This document shows positions 57,435-61,564 of a stretch of DNA of 61,564 bases, piece after piece. The translations under genes and the position numbers were made by a program. The DNA lies in contig CAMYLJ010000032.1 of NCBI GenBank assembly GCA_947259215.1, positions 1 through 61,564 on the forward strand. The letters are read 5' to 3'. The DNA is from an uncultured delta proteobacterium. Lineage in GTDB: Bacteria > Myxococcota_A > UBA9160 > JAFDET01. The notes under the pieces are model-generated. The model did not search any database. It saw nothing but the letters and a program-made list of their open reading frames with translations, and was not told the DNA's origin. Within the stretch, counting starts at the first letter, position 1, and each line of letters opens with the position of its first letter.

Positions 57435-58979
57435 ATGCGGAACACACGCACGCGGCGCGGCGCGCTCGCCTTCCTGGTGGCGACCAGCCTCCTCCTGCTG
57501 GGTGACGACTGCTCGGTGGACCGCGACGCCGTCCGCGAGCAGCTCGCCCGCGAAGCGGCCGAGGAGACGGACGCCGGGGCCGGCTCGGTGCCCGCGGACG
57601 CCTGCATCACGCTCCCGCAGCCGATGCCCGTGGGCCTCGCGCTTGCCCCCGCCGCCGACCGCGCGCTCGTGCCGAACTCCTCGCCGCCCGCCGTGATTCC
57701 CCTGAACCTCGCGACGCAGCCACCCTCGGTGGCGACCGCCGGGCCGGCGCCCGTCTTCCCCGCGGACAGCGATGGCGACGGCACGGCGGACGTGCCCGCG
57801 CCGGTCCTGGACGGCGTGGTCGGCATCACGATCGCCGGGACGGACGTCGCGCTCGCCACGTCCAACACGCGGGAGCAGGTGACCTTCGTCGATCCCGCCA
57901 CGGGAGGCCTCGTGACGGTGACGGTTGGCGGCCTGCCCCGGTCGGCGCTCGCGACGGCAGAGATGGTGACGCCCGACCCGGCCGCACTCGATTCGCAGGA
58001 TGCTCCCGCGGCCGCCGCGTTCACGACCAGCTTCACCTCGGGCGTGGCGGTGGTGGGCCTGCGGGCCTTCGTCTCCATGTCGAACGTGGCCGACGGGGCC
58101 GGCGGCGCCGATCCCCGCTACTTGCCCGGAACGATCCTGGTCTACGACTTCGACCTCGTCGCCGGGATCGCCGACGTGCCGCTCGTGATCTTCACCACCC
58201 GCTTCAATCCGACGGACGTGGTGCCCTACGTCTCTCCCGGCGGCCGCAGCTTCGTGCTGGTGACCTCCACCGGCGCCATCGGCGTCACGAACCTGACGCA
58301 GATCGGGTTCGCGACGTCCTCGACGCCCACCTCGCGGCCGGGAGCGATCGAGGTGATCGAGATCTTCCCCGCGGCGGATCCGCAGCTCGTGGCGGCGATC
58401 CCGCTGGGGGAGACGGCGCCCGGCTTCGGCAAGCTGGCGATCGATCCCTCGGGCCAGATCGGCACGATCGGCAGTCTGGTCGAACGCCGGGTCCTGGCCG
58501 TGGACCTGAGGACGCTCGACTCGCTGCCGCCCGGACCGCTCGCAGCGCCCGTCACGCCGGCGGTGCTGGACGGCAGCGGCGGCACCGAGAACGCCGTCAT
58601 CACATCCCCATCCCTCACGATCACGCCGCTCGGCGGCGGACCCGATCCCGCCGTCTGTGCGGGCTCGGTGGTCGCCACGGCCTGGGCAGACGACGGGCGC
58701 CTGCTCGCCCTCGAGTTCTGCGACGGGACCCTGTCGTCGTGGAGCGTCGACACGAGCGGGAGCCCCACGCCTCCGTTCCCGGCCGACCGCTTCTCGCTCC
58801 GGATCGAGCTGGCGGCCGTGGCCCCGCTGGTGGCCGCCTCCGCGGGCCAGCTCCAGGCTCCGCTCGATATGGTCGTGCGCCGCGGGACTCCGGGTGTGAC
58901 CTTCAGTGGCCCCGACGTCTTCCTGCTGGTCGGGCTGCCGGAAGGGGTCGTATGCGGACTCGCCAGCGACGCGCTCTGA
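57435..58979 (+). CDS. Exported protein of unknown function, beta-propeller-like
   Basis: A 514-residue protein with an N-terminal signal peptide (GALAFLVATSLLLL). The Cys that follows (GDDCS) lacks a proper lipobox. The body is made of repeated strand-turn patterns (GVVGITIAGTDVALATSN, GGRSFVLVTSTGAIGVTNL, GFGKLAIDPSGQIGTIGSL) like a loose beta-propeller, with a DSDGDGTAD calcium-type loop at ~112-120. I do not recognise a named family. The last 28 bases overlap the next gene's start, so the pair is co-expressed. Likely periplasmic or cell-surface. Confidence 0.78.
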   Translation: MRNTRTRRGALAFLVATSLLLLGDDCSVDRDAVREQLAREAAEETDAGAGSVPADACITLPQPMPVGLALAPAADRALVPNSSPPAVIPLNLATQPPSVATAGPAPVFPADSDGDGTADVPAPVLDGVVGITIAGTDVALATSNTREQVTFVDPATGGLVTVTVGGLPRSALATAEMVTPDPAALDSQDAPAAAAFTTSFTSGVAVVGLRAFVSMSNVADGAGGADPRYLPGTILVYDFDLVAGIADVPLVIFTTRFNPTDVVPYVSPGGRSFVLVTSTGAIGVTNLTQIGFATSSTPTSRPGAIEVIEIFPAADPQLVAAIPLGETAPGFGKLAIDPSGQIGTIGSLVERRVLAVDLRTLDSLPPGPLAAPVTPAVLDGSGGTENAVITSPSLTITPLGGGPDPAVCAGSVVATAWADDGRLLALEFCDGTLSSWSVDTSGSPTPPFPADRFSLRIELAAVAPLVAASAGQLQAPLDMVVRRGTPGVTFSGPDVFLLVGLPEGVVCGLASDAL

Positions 58980-59908
58980 GCGCGGCCTTCGTCCTGGCCG
59001 TCGCGCTGGGGGTCGGCCTCTGGCGTCTGCAGCCGAACGCACCCGCGGCGAGCATCGTCGCCGCGGCACCCGCCCAGCACCCTTCGCCCGGCGGAGGCAG
59101 CGCCGCGGCCGTCGAGCCCCACTCCGCGGATCGCACTCCGGGCGGCTCGGATCGCACTCCAGGCGCCCGCGCGCCCGCCGCCGGATGGGACGTTCCTCTC
59201 GACGAACGGGCGCTGGATTCCCCCGCCGAAGCGGCGAGCGCAGCGGAAGAGGACGGCGAAGCGGCCTCCGACGACTGGCTGGGCTCGTCGCAGACCCTGG
59301 CCGGCCCGCGCGCGATCTACCTGAATGCCTACCCGCCGCCCGAGGGGGCAGTCTCGACCCGCATCGAAGGTCTGGACACGGGCGCGCCGCGAGCGCTCGT
59401 GCTCTGGCGACTCCGGGACGGGCGCCGCATTCGCGTGGCCGCCGGCGAGAGCTCCGTGGACGGTGCGCTCCATTTTCCGGAGGTGCTGGTTCCGGACCGC
59501 CCGCTCGAGCTGGTGGTGACCGCAGCGGAGAGCGGGCCCGCCGGGCTCGACCGTTCGGCCCCGGCCGTCGTCGCAAGGGGCGCCCCCGTTCCGCCCCAGC
59601 TCCTCATCGGGCCCGCGGACGCCCGCGGCCTCGCGATCCGGGTCGCCGCAGCGGAGGGCGTGGGCAACGTCGTCCTGGCACGGGCAAACGGCCAGGAGAT
59701 CGGACGCTTCGCGCTCTCTCGCCACCCGGACCCCGCGCGGCGGGTATTCGACATCCGCGTCGACGTGGCCCCGGGCGACGGGCCTCTGCTGGTGGCCCAC
59801 GAGCTTCCCGACGGTGAGCGCTCCGCCTGGCGCGCCTATCCGATCCCTCCTCCGCCGGCGCCGCCCGCCGCCGAAGAGATCGCCGCGGAGAACGCGTCCG
59901 GAGGCTGA
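58952..59908 (+). CDS. Exported or membrane-anchored protein of unknown function
   Basis: A 318-residue protein beginning MRTRQRRALSAAFVLAVALG, a basic N-terminus and hydrophobic segment consistent with a signal anchor. A low-complexity Ala/Pro/Ser linker (~30-110) follows, then a beta-rich domain (YLNAYPPPEGAVSTRIEG to VDVAPGDGPLLVAHELPDG). No known domain recognised. It starts at ATG 58952 inside the previous gene's last 28 bases, so translation is likely coupled. It ends with a Pro/Ala-rich tail. The pair has no recognised partner among its neighbours. Confidence 0.75.
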   Translation: MRTRQRRALSAAFVLAVALGVGLWRLQPNAPAASIVAAAPAQHPSPGGGSAAAVEPHSADRTPGGSDRTPGARAPAAGWDVPLDERALDSPAEAASAAEEDGEAASDDWLGSSQTLAGPRAIYLNAYPPPEGAVSTRIEGLDTGAPRALVLWRLRDGRRIRVAAGESSVDGALHFPEVLVPDRPLELVVTAAESGPAGLDRSAPAVVARGAPVPPQLLIGPADARGLAIRVAAAEGVGNVVLARANGQEIGRFALSRHPDPARRVFDIRVDVAPGDGPLLVAHELPDGERSAWRAYPIPPPPAPPAAEEIAAENASGG

Positions 59909-59983
59909 GGCCGAGGCGCGAGAGCGCCAGAAAAGCACTCGCGAAACCGGGATGTAAGTGATGGAGGCGGCGGCAGCCGCGGA

Positions 59984-60012
59984 TTGACGAGATCGCCATC
60001 TGGCGTGATACT
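59984..60012 (+). promoter_or_regulatory. Sigma-70 promoter of the toxin-antitoxin operon
   Basis: TTGACG (59984-59989) and GATACT (60007-60012) have exact 17-base spacing. Transcription would start near 60019. The -10 is embedded in the operator palindrome, so bound antitoxin should block RNA polymerase. Confidence 0.7.
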
Positions 60013-60027
60013 CACGCCAAACGGCGT
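59994..60027. promoter_or_regulatory. Autoregulatory operator with alternating half-sites
   Basis: Core palindrome TGGCGTGA-TAC-TCACGCCA lies at 60001-60019, over the -10. Flanking inverted pairs are CGCCA (59994) with TGGCG (60001), and ACGCC (60014) with GGCGT (60023). Four alternating GGCG/CGCC half-sites suggest cooperative binding of the antitoxin or toxin-antitoxin complex. Confidence 0.65.
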
Positions 60028-60048
60028 ATCCGCTTGAGGAGGTTTCGA

Positions 60049-60492
60049 GTGAGCAATCCGCGGGAGGTCGAGGGGGTCGTGGGCGTCCTCGGGGGCGCCA
60101 GGGTGGTGGGTCGGAGCGTACGCTCGCCGGAGGATCTGGCCGAGCGCGTGCGCAAGGGTCTCCCCTTCGCCGCCCTGGTCGCCGTGATGGAGCACTACGG
60201 GATCTCCCGCGACGCCCTCTGCACCATCCTCCACCTCTCGGCGCGGAACTTCCTGCGACGCAAGGATCAGAAGCGCCTGTCAGCGGACGAGTCCGACCGG
60301 CTCTACCGGCTGGCCCGTGTGATCGCCCACGCGAACCGCGTGTTCGAGGATCCGGGCGAGTCGGCCGACTGGATCCACACCCCCAACACGTCCCTGGGGA
60401 AGCAGCAGCCGTTGACCCTCCTCGACACGGACATCGGCGTCCAGCAGGTCGACCAGGTTCTCGGCAGGATCGAGCACGGCATCATCGGCTGA
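60049..60492 (+). CDS. Xre/MbcA/ParS-family antitoxin
   Basis: A 147-residue antitoxin with an Xre-like helix-turn-helix N-terminal half (ISRDALCTILHLSARNFLRR) and the DUF2384 C-terminal half (DRLYRLARVIAHANRVFED, ADWIHTPNTSLGKQQPLTLLDT), which binds the RES toxin. The start is GTG 60049, six bases after an exact AGGAGG (60037-60042); the TTG at 60034 lacks a ribosome site and would put that AGGAGG inside the gene. Its TGA overlaps the toxin ATG (TGATG). It should repress its own promoter through the adjoining palindromes. Confidence 0.95.
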   Translation: MSNPREVEGVVGVLGGARVVGRSVRSPEDLAERVRKGLPFAALVAVMEHYGISRDALCTILHLSARNFLRRKDQKRLSADESDRLYRLARVIAHANRVFEDPGESADWIHTPNTSLGKQQPLTLLDTDIGVQQVDQVLGRIEHGIIG

Positions 60493-60977
60493 TGCGCGTC
60501 TGGCGCATCTGCAAGGCCGACCGCGCCGCAACGGCCTTCACGGGCGAAGGCGCCCTTCTCTACCCAGGCCGCTGGCATCACGCGGGAACGCCAGTCGTCT
60601 ATTGCTCGGAGAGCCGTGCGCTCGCGGCCCTGGAGCAGCTGGTCCACCTGCATCGCAACCGGCTTCCCCCGGACTTCGTCTGCTTCCCGGTGGAGATGCC
60701 GGACGGGGTAGCGATCACCGAGGTCCGGATCGAGGATCTGCCAGCCGAGTGGCGCCGGCAGCCGGGCCCGCCAGAGCTGCGCGACATCGGCACTCGTTGG
60801 GCCGAGGCGAGCGACAGCGTCGCAATGCAGGTGCCTTCGGCCGTCGTGCCCGGAGAGCACAACTTCCTTCTGAACCCGCGTCATCCGGACTTCGGCCGCC
60901 TTGCGATCGGCAATCTCGAGCCCTTCCCTTTCGACGAGCGCCTGGTGGGTCTGGCCTCGGGTGACCGGCGGAGATAG
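60492..60977 (+). CDS. RES-domain toxin
   Basis: A 161-residue RES-family toxin; characterised members degrade NAD+ (phosphorolysis or glycohydrolysis). It has the conserved N-terminal MRVWRICKADRAATAFTGEG, GRWHHAGTPVVYCSES, ALAALEQLVHL (Glu) and C-terminal PSAVVPGEHNFLLNPRHPDF, so the catalytic Arg/Tyr/Glu/Ser features appear intact. ATG 60492 overlaps the antitoxin stop by one base (TGATG), so translation is coupled. Together with the antitoxin it forms a ParST-like or Xre-RES module. Confidence 0.95.
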   Translation: MRVWRICKADRAATAFTGEGALLYPGRWHHAGTPVVYCSESRALAALEQLVHLHRNRLPPDFVCFPVEMPDGVAITEVRIEDLPAEWRRQPGPPELRDIGTRWAEASDSVAMQVPSAVVPGEHNFLLNPRHPDFGRLAIGNLEPFPFDERLVGLASGDRRR

Positions 60978-61187
60978 CGACGGCATACGCGGGTGGCGCT
61001 CCCGCGCGCTCGTCGAAACGCCAGAGCCCCACCTCCCCGGCCTCGAGCAGGAAGCGTGGGCGGCGACACGAGCGACGGGCGGATGCGACCACCAGGATCG
61101 GTCGGTTCACCGTGCCCTCGGAAAGCAGGGACCAGGTCTGTCTCCCGCGTTCGACGGATCGCCGCAAATTGGCGAGCATCGCCGGCG
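60978..61187. other. Intergenic stretch
   Basis: Between the toxin gene and the partial gene at the right edge, no coding frame or clear signal stands out. The TA operon terminator and the next promoter should be here, but no hairpin with a T-run is visible. Confidence 0.4.
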
Positions 61188-61564
61188 ATGAGAATCCGAA
61201 GCGTGGTCATCGAGGCGGGGCACGAGCCCAGGCTCGAGTCCGATCCGGATCCCTCCGGAGCGTGGCTGGACGACGGACTGATCCGCTGGGTGAACGTGGA
61301 GGGCGCGACGCGCGAGAACCTCGAGCGACTCCTCCAGCGACTCGGCCCCGAAGGATCGGTTCTCGCCAGCCACATCACCGGAGACCACTGGTTCGAGGGC
61401 CTCGACCGCGAGCAGTGCTACGTCGCTTTCCTCGCCGCGCCCAGCGCATGGCTGGAGCACGAGAGGTGGTTCCACATCGCGCTCCTCCCGGAGACCATCG
61501 TCACGCTGCACCGCGCCGAGATCCCGAGCACGGACGCCTTCATGCAGCGCTGCTGGTTCGACCG
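61188..61564 (+). CDS. 5' part of a gene, possibly CorA-like Mg2+ transporter
   Basis: A frame from ATG 61188 runs open off the window end (125 codons seen). It reads as an all-alpha/beta soluble start with WLDDGLIRWVNVEGATRENL followed by a leucine-rich helix LERLLQRLGPEG, then a later strand FHIALLPETIVTLHR. This is the order of the CorA-family N-terminal domain (W-I-D ... E-L ... L-G-L ... then I-T-V-H/R). No transmembrane GMN motif is visible because the gene is cut. Codon use is typical of the window. A CorA-family call is tentative. Confidence 0.5.
   Translation, partial: MRIRSVVIEAGHEPRLESDPDPSGAWLDDGLIRWVNVEGATRENLERLLQRLGPEGSVLASHITGDHWFEGLDREQCYVAFLAAPSAWLEHERWFHIALLPETIVTLHRAEIPSTDAFMQRCWFD

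Noticed and set aside
57420-59938. Long antisense frames across the two unknown exported proteins
   Set aside because: Arg/Gly-rich, no domain, and the sense frames have signal peptides and coupling.
1-61564. tRNA, rRNA, riboswitch and CRISPR array
   Set aside because: No stretch with tRNA arm patterns, no conserved rRNA words, no riboswitch core and no regularly spaced short repeats were seen; the only tandem repeats are coding PAS units.
1-61564. Insertion sequence or prophage
   Set aside because: No transposase, integrase, or phage gene was recognised; the 51-base palindrome is the only element with a possible mobile character.

Overview
The window is a 61.6 kb chromosomal segment of a very GC-rich Gram-negative bacterium. 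Outer-membrane and LPS-type functions (beta-barrel protein, LolA-like protein, RND/MMPL pump, ArnT-like glycosyltransferases) point to a diderm. Stressosome genes, wax-ester-synthase-type acyltransferase, acyl-CoA and phytanoyl-CoA enzymes, many GTG starts and third codon positions almost always G or C fit a Myxococcota / Desulfobacterota / Binatota-like lineage. That assignment is inference; no rRNA, tRNA or other marker gene was found. No phage, CRISPR array or insertion sequence was seen.

Layout. 1-353: lower-GC left edge with a possible gene tail. 380-3890 (-): three-gene operon of beta-barrel protein, cupredoxin-like protein and transmembrane adenylate/guanylate cyclase. 4060-5250: Tyr-less SDR and a small DUF2834-like membrane protein. 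5283-17667: surface-glycan region with a tightly coupled minus-strand operon (FAD oxidoreductase, two GT2 enzymes, NAD-dependent epimerase, TIM-barrel sugar isomerase), two GT-C-like membrane proteins, a sulfatase-fold membrane enzyme with Thr at the nucleophile position, another GT2 and a PlsC-like acyltransferase. 17792-20357: lipoprotein, WS/DGAT acyltransferase and CBS protein. 20340-20390: a perfect 51-base palindrome that encodes the C-termini of two convergent genes. 20373-24624: CDP-deoxysugar locus (cytidylyltransferase, 4,6-dehydratase, C-methyltransferase, reductase/epimerase).

24635-35957: orphan sensor, acyl-CoA dehydrogenase, BtrH-like protein, acyl-CoA synthetase, cytidylate-kinase-like protein, RND/MMPL transporter and three exported proteins. 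36001-37251: DEAD-box helicase. 37686-42025: complete stressosome operon (globin-RsbR, RsbS, RsbT, RsbX-like phosphatase, hybrid histidine kinase with two receiver domains) joined by GTGA overlaps. A second RsbR-like protein with three PAS domains lies at 55728-57257. 42170-50603: SCP2-PhyH fusion, DUF188 protein, three small zinc-finger/unknown genes, two ArnT-like enzymes, a methyltransferase and a polyprenol-phosphate mannosyltransferase-like GT2. 50851-55583: DsbA/GST-kappa-like isomerase and a cluster of SGNH hydrolases, one of which is cut by a single in-frame TGA. 57435-59908: two uncharacterised exported proteins. 60049-60977: Xre/ParS-RES toxin-antitoxin pair with a clear promoter-operator. 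61188-end: partial gene, possibly CorA-like.

Two themes recur. The first is cell-surface construction: activated sugars, GT2/GT-C enzymes, acyltransferases and SGNH esterases. The second is signalling by multiprotein switches: cyclase, stressosome and orphan sensors. The strongest leads are the O2/heme-type stressosome with its kinase output, the coding palindrome, the nonsense-interrupted double esterase, and the toxin-antitoxin operator.
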